Positions 21,803-33,400 of a stretch of DNA of 64,000 nt are shown here, piece after piece. The first letter of the stretch is position 1. Each line of letters starts with the position of its first letter. The position numbers and the translations under genes are program-made. Source of the stretch: Trissonchulus latispiculum (taxonomy: Eukaryota; Nematoda; Enoplea; Enoplida; Ironidae); NCBI GenBank assembly GCA_030248195.1, contig JASAND010020809.1:62001-126000 (forward strand), in the 5' to 3' direction. The notes under the pieces are model-generated. The model saw only the letters and a list, made by a program, of their open reading frames with translations. It did no database searches and was not told the DNA's origin.

Positions 21803-22887
21803 GTAGGTTGACTTTAATGATGAAGAGTAGTGTTATATATGCTCTAATGTGATTGTAATACTACCTAATTTTAATTGCTGGTGGTACGTATAGTCAGACC
21901 CGGGATAAAAAAAGGGTTTTCGAGTTAAGCCTCTAACTTTCGCAAATGTTGGCCAATCTGGAAGCGGTTTTGCATGTAAGTGCCCGTCACTGCCCTCTAT
22001 CGATTCAGGTATTAAAATCTTTCCTAGCACCACAGATTCTCAGATTAATAAAAAATCGGTGATTTTTTACCCGACAAAATTGTAAAAAAATGGTTTGTGG
22101 TAAAAAAATCACCCCAAAATAGATGCTTCCAGATGAAAGAGCGCATCAAATTTAGTATATTTGGCCAAAAAAACCAAAGTTATAATAAAATGGTAACAAT
22201 TTTTATCGATTTGAAAAGTTCAAAAATTGTGCAGGCTTAATCGATGCTTTTTAAGCGTTCTAAACGCATTAAAACCCCCATACTGCTTCAGAAAAAATTT
22301 TTTGCTGGGTTCTGACCATTTTTTTACCCGAAAAGTGGCGAAATTTTGGGGGTAAAAAAATGGTCAGCTGGTGGAGCCCCAATGCAGTAGGGGATATGGT
22401 GCCTTGTGTGTTAATACTTGGGGCCAATACAAACCCACATGCACAGTATTGGAGCCCGGAGTCTCTCCACGCTAGCAAGAGAAGATTAGAAATTCCGATA
22501 TGACCCTTAGCTTTTGGCGGTGGTTTTGGGAGGTCAACTTTGAAATTACACTGAAAACTGTCTATTTGGTCCAGGGGTCTCATACTTATAGTTTGAGGTC
22601 TGTAGGGTGGCGCTATATTATCACACATTAGTGGGACTCGCCGGGTCTACCAGGCTTCCAGGGCGGCCCCGTTTTTTTTACCCTTATTTGGGGGTGTTTT
22701 TCCCCGGGTCTGACTATATCTATTTTTGATAGTGTAGTGAGACACTTGATGAAAACCGTGAAAAATTGAGTTCTAAAATTTGGAAGTAGTTTTTCTGCGT
22801 TTCCTCGAGGAATTGTTTGAGGGAGGGGGGCAAAAGTCTGAGAGGCTCAGAATTTTCTGTTTATGGCAAAGGGAAGAGTCAGCTTAA

Positions 22888-23869
22888 GGTGGTGATTCCC
22901 TTTGGTCACATAAAGTTTGCACCATTATAACTCATTCATTACTTGGAGTTAAGAAGCCATTTTTATATCAAAATGTAGCTTGACATTTTCTCTTTTTAAT
23001 GAGTACAATGAATCTAAGTTTGGCTTTCCAAAATGTTTTTCCTGTATTTTAGAAGAAGTATAATTTTTCAGATTTTTTGCAGGCTGAAGTAGATTTTTTC
23101 GCAAGACATCGGTTAGAGCATTCGATACCTCTATCAAATAGCTGGGGACCCTTTTTTAGTTATTGTGATACCGCTCTTCGTTATGGAGAAATAAACTAAA
23201 ATGTCTGCGCAACCTGGATTTTGCCTACTTTTCACTACTTTGGCAAGCCACTACTTCAGTTAGAAAGCAGCTATCGGGGCAACTAAAAAAGGGTCCCGGG
23301 GTATTTTTGTGTAGAACACATCTGCTAAGTGGCAACTCTCTAGCTTGCATACTAAATTCTGCACAATCGCTGGAAAAAATTTGGTCGTGTTTTTGCAAAA
23401 ACTACATTTTTTGTGATAGCAGCCTAAGGGATAGCAATTGTACGATGGTCATGAATCCGATAATTGGCCTCTGTGAGACCTTTAAATTGACACCCTTAGT
23501 TAAATTTTACGGCTTTCGTAGCTCAAGAAGTAGTGGATTATTTGATTTCTGCAGAAAGGACAAGTTTTTGACGCCAAAATAAGAAAATTGGCAATATCTC
23601 ACGATAGGGAAAAGCTAGAAATTTCCTTCCAAAAGCAAAATTGTAGAGTTTAACGAGTTCTTTCGAATGGATATAGTCATAGCCATGCAGCTGCTGCCAA
23701 ACTTTCAGAAATTGGCAAAAACCGCCCTGAACGCAAATGTTGAATTTTTGAAGCGCGATTGCGCAGAGGGTGTTAGAACGCTAAAACAACTTATTTTGGA
23801 AAGTTTCGTTGAATTTCATCCTGGTTTACGCCGTCAATCAACAATATGTGCCCAAAAGGAATCACCACC
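22888..23869. mobile_element. TTAA-flanked non-autonomous DNA element
   Basis: 982 bp. Terminal inverted repeats GGTGGTGATTCC(C/T)TTTGG lie between exact TTAA tetranucleotides (22884-22887 and 23870-23873). TTAA duplication is the hallmark of piggyBac and Kolobok superfamilies; which one is not decidable from the ends. Small open frames only (up to 91 codons), with no transposase motifs. Confidence 0.8.
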
Positions 23870-24022
23870 TTAAGTGGAGCCTGGAGGTCAGCAGAATTTG
23901 AGTGAACATTTTCTGCTAAAACAAAATTTCGTAATGGCTTGATTTTCTGAGCGAATTTATCAGATATCAGATACCGGGGTCCGGGCCGGACTCCTGGTTT
24001 GGAGAGAGAAAATGCCGTTTAT

Positions 24023-24367
24023 CAGGGTATTTTTTAGGGATTTTTTTCCGGGGGGGGGGGGGCCCGGGGGGGGGGGGGAAAGAAATTTTCGGGGGGGGGG
24101 GGGGAGTTTTTTTTGCAAAAATGAGCCAAAAATGGTATTTTTGGCGTAATTTGCATGGTGAAACGCCAAAAGTTCTCAAAAATGCCAGGACTTAAGCTAA
24201 AACAGCTATTTATTCGAAAAAATCTCCGGCGACGCCGGAAAATTTTTAAAAATTGGCCTATTTTTGGCAAAAATTTGGGCCTCCAAAAAATCCCGGGGGG
24301 GAAGGCATTTTCGGGGGGAGGTCAATTTCGGGGGCCCTCCCGCCCCCCCCCCGTAAAAAATACCCTG
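24023..24367. mobile_element. Inverted-repeat element with long G/C homopolymers
   Basis: 345 bp. Ends CAGGGTATTTTTT and AAAAAATACCCTG are flanked by an exact TTTAT duplication (24018-24022 and 24368-24372). Four G runs of 12-14 occur near 24050-24105 and a C run near 24342-24352, so a hairpin or G-quadruplex is likely. The interior carries AAAAATGGTATTTTTGGC-type words found in other dispersed repeats of the window. Confidence 0.75.
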
Positions 24368-25802
24368 TTTATGGTGGGCACTCTCCCACTTACTAGAATA
24401 AGTCCCGGTTTTCTAACGAAGAAATTGCAATAAGAAAGGGATGGGACAGGGACGCTCTAAAATGTTTGTCACTTTGAAATCTTTCAGTAGAGTAATGTCG
24501 GAACAGGAAGAGAATGAGAAAGTAGAACATTTGGGGAGATGAAAAGTTACAGCTAATATTGTTGTGGTAGGGGGTGTGTTGGGCTGTTTTATAGATGAAT
24601 AGAAAGAAAAATGTAATCGATAGCAGTGCTTTAATGGTATGTTTTTCAATTTTTGGGTTAATCATTGGTGGGAAACGCCAGCGGAATGGCCGAACGCCGG
24701 CCGCGACTCCACCACGCGTTCACTTTAATATATGTTTTTAATTTTGGAGAGGGCGCGCCTATCCCGAAGGGGGGGAAATTTTGCAACAGTGGCCTCCGAC
24801 CTCCCCAAAACCATTCCCACCCGGGCAACCGGAACTATTTGCTGATTGGCTACAGCAGCAAGTGTTCGGATTTGACGACGCTCAGTTTTAAAAAAAATTA
24901 AAAAGTAGGTGCATGCGCTCTTTAGTATCTAGATCTACGTAAGGGTTTAGTATTTCGCTGTATAGTTACGGGAAGAGATTTTCTAGTCCGTGCGTTCTTT
25001 AGTATCCTAGATCTACGTATGGGTTAGTATCATAGGGGTCGCGGTGTAGTGGTACTAGAAGAGATTTTCTAAGCATATAGCGTATGTGGTATCATACGTA
25101 ACGCTAAAGGTATTTTTTGTGAAGCTTTTCAGCTTACTAATTTACAAAGTTTGCTTTTTGTATAGCACTAACCACCTAAAAAAGTTTTTTTGACATGGCG
25201 TAGATTTTGCTTGTGGCATTTTTACATGCTGTTTTTTAAGCTTTGTTGTGCGCAGAATATTTTTAAATGGTAGGTATTGCAATTTATATATAGGTCACTT
25301 TTAGCAACACGGCTAAAAAGTTCTTTCAACGAAGATATCCGATTTCTTGTGCTTAACAAATTCGTGACGTTGCTTGCATACTCTGTTCCTTCTATACCTG
25401 ACGTAACCATGCCTTCAGGCTTTGAGCTATTTTAATCTACTGCAGACATGAATTTTTATCTATTTTCGTACCCTTTCTTAATTCAAGCTTTCAGCTTTTA
25501 GACAATCCTTTTAGAAATTTCTCGGTTATAAACCGTTTTTAGCGAACAAAAAGGTAAAGAGATGCGTAATAAATTGAACCCGTACTTCGGATGCAGGTGT
25601 CTGGTTGAGAAAGTAACCTCATTTTATCAGTTTGTTGGGATTTCACATTTCTTTACTAATTGCCTGGAATTTATCTATACAGGAAAATTCATACGAAATT
25701 CACAATTCATTCTTGCAAAACTACTGATTTTTGGTTGATTTTTATGCATCATTGTTTTGATGCAGAAGAATTTGGGTCCATCATAGCTGATAACAAAACC
25801 TT

Positions 25803-25812
25803 TATATATATA

Positions 25813-25849
<37 letters not shown>
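25803..25849. repeat. (TA)n microsatellite
   Basis: Almost pure TA dinucleotides upstream of intersectin. Confidence 0.95.
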
Positions 25850-25853
<4 letters not shown>

Positions 25854-25898
25854 GTGCATCAATATCCTCATTCTTTTTGTTTTTCATTTTATTTCAGG

Positions 25899-25995
25899 TT
25901 TAATCTTTCCTCAGTAATAGTAATCTTACTCTGATACATCAGCAATAACAACAACAACAACAACAACAACAACAGCAACAGATTTCGTCGAAACG
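25899..25995 (+). promoter_or_regulatory. Intersectin 5' leader with CAA repeat
   Basis: A candidate acceptor TTTTATTTCAG ends at 25898, and a (CAA)n tract of about ten units lies at 25944-25980, 15 bases before the ATG. In-frame stops before ATG 25996 support that start. The acceptor makes a 5' UTR intron or trans-splicing plausible. Confidence 0.5.
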
Positions 25996-27167
25996 ATGGG
26001 CACTCTAGGCGGCCCCAACGTTTGGCGTATCAGCCCAGAGGAACGTAGCCGACACGATAGCCAGTTTTTCAGCCTGAAACCCGTCAACGGGTTTATTACG
26101 GGGGATCAGGCCCGGGGCTTTTTCCTCCAGTCCGGTCTGCCCTCCCAGGTGCTGGCTCAGGTCTGGAACCTGGCCGACTACAACCACGACGGTCGAATGG
26201 ATCGCCGAGAGTTTTCCATTGCCATGCATCTGATTCAGAAAAAGCTGCAAGGCTTCAGCCTGCCCACCAGCCTCCCTGAGAGCCTGAAGCAGGATCCCCA
26301 ACCTTCCATTGGGACCTTTGGTCCGCCCACAAGTTTTCCTCCTGGGGGCGGCATGCCCCCTATGGGCGCATCCCCCATTGCTGGTGGAGGTTATGTGAAC
26401 CGTCCCGGCTCTGTGCCAGCTGTCAGCCTGATTGATTCGGCCTTTGAACCGTCCCAGGGAGGTGGCATGCCCGGAGGCGGTTTTGCCGGTCCGGGCCATT
26501 TGCCCACCTCCGGTTCCGGGGGTCTACAGCGTAAGACTTCCCTAACCAATACCCCATCCAATGTGGACTGGTCTATGCCACAGCCTACTCGCCTGAAATA
26601 CAGCCAGATGTACAACACCCTCGACAGGGGCCGAGTGGGCAGCCTTACGGGGGCGCATGCCCGCAACATTATGAGCCAATTCGGGATACCCCACCCTGTG
26701 CTGGCTCAGATTTGGACCCTCTCTGATCTTGATAAGGACGGTCGCCTTACCTGTGATGAGTTCTGCATTGCCATGCACCTGATTGAGATGTACCGGGCCG
26801 GGCATACCCAACTGCCCCCCAGCACGCCGCGTGAACTTTGGGCCGGGTCCGGACCGGCCGGGTCGGCCCGTGCCCGGACCATCAGTCAGAACAGTACGGG
26901 AGCCCTTTCGCTGGGGACCGGTGGTGGTGGTGAGGATTCGGGGGACGAGGGCGCAGATCTGAATGGATCTGGGGGAGCGCTGAAGTTGGGTCAGAAATCC
27001 TTTGAGGACCGACGGAAGGAGAATTTTGAACGGGGTCAGGCTGAGCTGGAACGCCGGCGTCAGGCCCTGCAGGAGATGGAGAAGCGAGAGCGCGAGCAGC
27101 GTGAGCGCAAGGAACGCGAAGAACAGGAACGAAGGGAAAGGGAGCGACTGGAGGTGGAGCGACGAAG
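25996..27167 (+). CDS. ITSN: Intersectin exon 1: two EH domains and start of the coil
   Basis: EH1 has the EF-hand loop [13 protein letters not shown] (from residue 61) and EH2 has [13 protein letters not shown]; both keep Asp/Asp/Glu calcium ligands and the WNLAD or WTLSD helix used for Asn-Pro-Phe binding. The linker is Gly/Pro/Ser-rich. The exon ends in a Glu/Arg-rich coil ([20 protein letters not shown]). The donor is AAG|GTTAAT. Confidence 0.95.
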
Positions 27168-27347
27168 GTTAATTAGCACTTTTAATTAATGTTTGATGAC
27201 GTAATTTTGCTAGGTAGGTTTTGTTTGTGGTTTGTGGATACTGTAAATGTTGTTTCTCGTTTGACAGAGGATTTGGTTGGGCGGAGATGCTATATATGTC
27301 AAATTTTGAAAATGTATTCTCGGAATATATCCGTTCGTTCGATCTTT

Positions 27348-27424
<77 letters not shown>

Positions 27425-30400
27425 ATACTTGAATTTTAGAAATTTACGGAACTCAGCTATTGTTTAGGCACCTTTTGAACGTGGATACGGGGAGTTACGG
27501 AGTCTTACGGCGGTAGCGCTAAACTGTTTTGAAAATTTCAAAATATGCTCTGCATTTTGAAACTACTGAAAACCACGAACACTCTTGAAAATTTGTCTAA
27601 CATGGCTAGATTGGACTTTTTTTGAACATTTTCGCTGTTTTGAACCTTCTGGGGCCGATTTTATCAATGTCTAAACCTGGATTAAGTCGCTAACCCAGGT
27701 TAATTTTGTGTTAAACTGTTAAAGATAGGCGAGTAAACCCAATGTTAGAGTCTAAATCCGGTTTGGGCGTTGATAACATCTGCCCCTGATACTGAAATTG
27801 TACCTACCCTATGCGTTTACCGTTTGTCGATTTGCATACACGCATATCCAGTTTTATTTTTGCTCATCCCGCAAATTTCTTACATCCTGGCAGCAGCAGT
27901 GCATTCGTACTACATATGCAGCTACTGCTGTTAGGGACTATTTTAATTTAGAATTTTAAATTTTTTAAATTTTAAGTATTTTAAAATTTTTCTGTCTTTT
28001 AGACAGCTGGAACTGGAAAAGCAGATGGCCAAGCAGCGTGAGGCAGAGCAGAAACGAGAGGAGGAACATCGGCGGATGATGGAGCAGCGAGAGGCGGCCC
28101 GGCGAGAGCTGGAACGACAGCGGCAGATTGAGATGGAGCGAATGAAGCTCCAGGTACGTACGTGGCGCCGTTTGCCGGCTTAATGAAAACTGAAGAGAAA
28201 CTGTTTCAGACTCTCACTTGCCTCGGTTCGGTCCAATGAAAGTCTGAAAAAAGAGGAAGGCCTGACCTACGTATCCGTCGGAGACAGACCATTTGCTGGA
28301 TCTGTTTCTGGTGGATGTTATGGATTTGAAAAAAAAATTGAAAATTTAGGGTAAAATGGTGAAATTTGGCAATTTTTTGTGTAAGGGGGTGAGGTCGGAA
28401 TTTATGGGATATTTTCGTGGGAGGGGGTACCTCGAATGGCGGGTCGACGAGCCCCCCCCACAGTAAAAATAAGCCAGGATTAATTGTACTTTTGGAAGGT
28501 TTCATCAATTTCCAATTTGATTTGTGCCGTATGCATAAAAGCGTGGGCGTATATATGTCCTCCAAAAATAGTCTTAGCTTTAAGCTTGGATCCTTTCAAA
28601 TCTGTCTATCAAAAATCTGTAAAATCAGTGACACGTTTAGGAGGACTAAGCCTAATAATTATTTAGTAAACTCCATGCATCACTCTTTCTTTATTGATCA
28701 TTTTTGGTATTTTTGATTTTGTTTTTTCAGGAACTGACTGCCCAGCGCCAACGCGACCAGGAATCCGTCTGCCACCTGAAACAGCAGCACAAAAATCTGA
28801 CCTTCCAGCTGCAAGCCCTGATGGAAAAGTCGGGCGAAATGAACACCCAGATCACGGACCTTCGTCAGTCTGTTCTGGGTGTCACCCAGACCATTGAGGG
28901 TATGCGTCAGATCCGGGACACTCGAATGGGCGAGATTGAAGCCCAGCGGCGGGCATGCCAGCAGGCCAGTGATCGGCTGGCCGGTCTAACTCGCCAGCGG
29001 GCAGAGCTGGGGCCGGCCGGGCCGGGCGGCCCATCCAGCTCGGCTGACCAGGTGTCCGAATCCTATCGACAGGTGATGCACAGCTATCGTAACCGACAGC
29101 TGAACATGGATAGTCTGCGCAGTTCGATTGCGCAAATTGAACGGGATTTGCAGGAGCGACAGCAAGCAGGCGGTGATCGACAGGCCTATCTTCAGACGCT
29201 GCGCAATCAGCTCAATGAGCTGAAAGGCGAGCAGGATAGTTTGGCCCAGCGTATCCGGGCCAAACAGTCGGATGTGCGGTTGAAGCGAGGCGGCGACGGT
29301 GCTACGGATGGGGCTGCGGCTTGGCCTGGCTCTACGGAAGCGGAACCCACAGGCGGTTTTCCCACCTCCTCGGTGAGCAATGGCTTTGGGGATAGTGCCT
29401 GGCCTCCGGCCAGCTCTGAGGGTGGCGGGGGTGCCGCCAGTGATTGGGGTGCTGTAGCACCCCAAACTGACAGTCAACAACAGCAGCGAACGGTTCGTTA
29501 TCGGGCTCTCTATGAATTCCGTGGTACCCACGACGATGAGCTTTCTTTCATGCCCGGGGACGTTGTCCTAGTATTTCCCGATCATGCAGCGGAGCCGGGC
29601 TGGCTGGCTGGCCAGTTTGCGGACAGGGTCGGCTGGTTCCCGGAGGCCTATGCGGAGCCACTGGAGGGTGGAGGAATCCCCGGGGCTGAGGAGACCGCCC
29701 CTCGCTTGCCTGGTGATGGCAGCGGGTTTGCCGCCGACAGTTTTGCCAGTCCAACGGGACTGTCAGCACCGCAGGCTCGCATCGTTGGGGGTGCGGTCAG
29801 CGTTCTGGACGGTATTCATGAGGAAAATTCGGCCGCCCCGGGCGCGGCACCGCACGAGGAGCAGCACCCAGCAGCCGCGCAGAGTGAAATGGAGGGCAGT
29901 CTGATTGCCCAGGCCCTCTATCCTTGGAAGGCCAAAAAGGATGACCAGTTGACCTTTGCCAAGGGCGATTCCATCACCATCCTTCGACAGGATGAGATGT
30001 GGTGGTTGGGACAGTTGGAGGATCAACAGCACCAGCAGGGCTGGTTCCCCAAATCCTATGTGAAGCTGATCAGTGGTCCGCGCAGGCGCACCAGTGCTGC
30101 TCCTGCGCATGCGCAGCCCTCTGAATCTGCGCATGCGCAGATTCCTCCTTCTTCCTCTGCCGATAACAATGCAATAAGCGACGCGACGGGTACGACGGGT
30201 AACGGTGGTGAGTACTGGGAGGCTGTCTATCCCTTCGTTGCCACCGAGCCCGGAGATCTGGGATTTCAGGTCGGTGAGCTGATCTGGGTGATCTCCAAGG
30301 ATTCGGAATGGTGGACGGGCCGGCTGGAGGATCGTGAGGGCATTTTTCCGGCCAACTATGTCAAGCCCTACGATGCTGGTGGTGGTGCCGACGTCTCCTC

Positions 30401-33400
30401 GGGGACTGAGGTTAACGGTGGTGAGGAGCAACCCCTACCCTCCACACCCAACGTTCATCCTAGTATTGGCCCTTCGGGAAGTGGCGGTGTCCCACCCAAG
30501 AGTCCGGTTCCTTCCGTTACCTCGGTGGGAAGTAATGATTCTGAGGCCCGCTCTGCGATCCAAGAGCTGGCTCAGGTGATTGCTCCCTTTAGCGCCATTT
30601 CGCCCAATCAGCTGTCGCTGAAGGTAGGCGATCTGGTGCGGATTCGAACAAAATCCCCCACTGGTTGGACTGAGGGCGAACTGCAACGGACGGATGTGGA
30701 CAAACGGATTGGCTGGTTCCCGGCTGCCTATGTCAAAGTGATTCCTGCCTCGGGTTCGGGCTCGGACCCGACAGGGGGCGGCAGAAAATCGGTGGATTCC
30801 AGTTCGGGGGTCGGAGCCCCTAAACTGGCCTCTCGGACTGCCTCTGTGGAGTCGGGCGTGTCGGCCAAGGTCCAGCCACAGCCATCTGGCGATGGGGAGG
30901 ATTGGGTCGCGGCCCTTTGGGACTATGCTGCCCAGCAAGAGGATGAGCTCAACTTTAGTCAGGGTGCTAGAATTCATGTCCTGGAACGAATGGATGATTC
31001 CTGGTGGAAGGGCAGGTTGGAGGATGGTTCTGAGGGAGTGTTTCCGGCCAACTATGTCCAACCCCTCCAGGGGGGTGCTCCCCCCCAGACCCCGAATGGG
31101 GTCACCGGCGCCGCCCCACCCCCCGGTGGTCCGGGCTCACCTCCCACGGAGCAAAGGCCCCCCACCTCTGGGGCCGGTTCTTCCGTTCATAGTCCGGCCG
31201 AAGCCGAATCCCCGGTTGATTTAAGGTAATAAAGATTTTTTGCAGTTTTGAATAATTTATTTATTTATTCAAATATTTTTGAATGTATGCGTGCGTACTG
31301 AATATTCACTATTTATTGACATTGGTTGTTAAGCTGTTTAGCTATATATACATGCTTATGTATCTATGTATCTGCTGTTAATGTTCTGTATTGTGAGTTA
31401 CTCATCTAGAATTAAATAGTATTCTTTTGGATGGAATTTTTTGTGGCTGATTTGACTCGATGGTCGTTTTTTTATTGTGACATATATATTTTGTTGACAT
31501 GCTGTGTTTGGAAATTTCTGTTTTTCTTTAATATGCTTTGCTCTCATTTCAAATGCACTTTTCACTGTCAGTGCACAGTGCAGGGGCTTATCCAGGATCT
31601 TGAAAAGGCAGGCGGACCTACCTTTTTTCCGGGCAACTTTTTTCGATAAATCGGTTGGAAAATTAATGAAAAAATTAGGGATATACAAAAATTTAGGTGA
31701 CCTTTTGAAAATTATTGAAAATTCAAAAACGTTTTTCTATACAGCGCGCTCCCCGATGGGAGGAGAAAGCACTATAAAAAAGTTTTTGAAAAAAGTGTCC
31801 TGAATTTGTCAGTATTTTTATTGTCTATTATCTATAATTTTGTGTTATTGTCTATGAGTTTCTGGTTTCGTACGTACGTACAGATTATATCGACTGTAAA
31901 AATATCAAACTACGTCTACACTCTAAATCTTGCCTTTTCTGGTTGTTTTTGCTCGTGTCGTACGTATTTGTTTTTCTATGGACGTTTTGTATTATAAATA
32001 CGAAAGGTTTTTTATTAGGAATTTAAATGAGCTAAAGGATTTGCAGGATTTGTATATACACTTTATTCAATTTGACGGCTTGCTTTTGTTTAAGTAGTTG
32101 ATAAATAAATTAACGACATTCTTTATGCTTATTCATTCTTATTTATTTATATACCTAATTATTTATTTAGTATTTATATATATACAGTATATATACGAGT
32201 TTAGCTGTTAGCTTCTGATGAGGTTTATCGACAGATTCGCTGTTATGAGTCTGAACTATTATTTTTGTAGTATGCAATGTTCGCTTAAATAAATGTGTAT
32301 TTATGCAATGTAAATTCAATTTGATTTTTTACGGGAGGGGTGGGCAACAATCTTCGACCTTCCTTTCGAGGAGCCCCCCCCCTTAATTCTGTCCTTCCCC
32401 AATTCCCGAAAAATGCCAAATTTTATCATTTTACCCGAAATTGCACAAAAAATTTCTGACTTCGTCGTACTTTTAAGGAGCTTTTGTATTTTTGTGTAAA
32501 AAATCGACTCAAAGTAGCCATTGCCATGTATATAAAACTTACAAATTCGCAAAACATCCAAAAATATGCCCTCATTTTGTGTGAGGCCCTTTCCTCGTTG
32601 ATGGGAGGTTTCCATGAAGCCTCTCTGCATAAAAATTTCCTAATAATAAGCCAGACAGTGGTAGTATATAAAAAGCTTAAGCGTACGAATATCCGCATGC
32701 ACAAACAATTATATACTTACTTATGCTTACCCTGCGTATGTTTTTTATTTTCAAAAAGCCTATTTTACGTGTTATACTGGTTAATTAGATTCTTGCCTTA
32801 CTTAATATGGAAAAATTTTTCCCCTGTTTCCAGTTTTTTGATCTCTCTTTTCCCCCGTATGTGCTGAACTTTTTGCGATCTGAAGACTTCTACAGAACTC
32901 TTTGATATATAGCAAGCTTAACAAAAAAAAAATCAAAATTCGGTTTTTTGGCTGGAACTTTCGCAAAACTAAACCAAATCGATTACTTTGAGGACCCATG
33001 GATAGGTCTTGGGCTAAGCTTTAAAACCACCCCGGTTTCGTTGCTCTACGGCCTACCAGTAAGTAGCAGTGGACGAAAATGTGTGATTTTTTTTTTGTTA
33101 AAGGTTTAACAAATAAAAAATCACCCGTTAACAAAAAAAATCAGTGGCGGATCGGATCCCAGAGAGCAGCTAGCAACTTTTTCTCATCAGTTTTGGATAG
33201 AGCGCACTAAATAACGTATTTAGAACCCCAAACCGCTAACCTAGTGCTCCAACTAAGGCAACTGACCCCGCCGAAGTCTTAGTGGTCACTGATGGCCCCC
33301 GACAGCGTCCAGTATGAAGTCTGGTGGCTCTAAAGTGCCGTTTTAAAGGCTAAAACGTTGTTTTTTCGTGTTTGTGAGTGATTATAACCTATTTCCAGGC

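Larger units (their letters stand above)
21803..25995. other. Interval between ALG13 exon 1 and intersectin
   Basis: No supported exon. It holds dispersed AT-rich repeats, a TTAA-flanked element (22888-23869), a G-tract inverted-repeat element (24023-24367), a partial duplication around 24910-25080 (TCTTTAGTATC, AGATCTACGTA), a (TA)n tract and the intersectin 5' leader. Confidence 0.6.

Noticed and set aside
21940..21985. Possible second ALG13 exon reading MLANLEAVLH
   Set aside because: It lacks the Asn-His-Gln motif, has no good acceptor, and no continuation was found.
29548..31061. Minus-strand and frame-shifted open frames of 70-222 codons in intersectin exons
   Set aside because: GC-rich coding sequence leaves shadow frames without stops; the sense frame has all the recognised domains.
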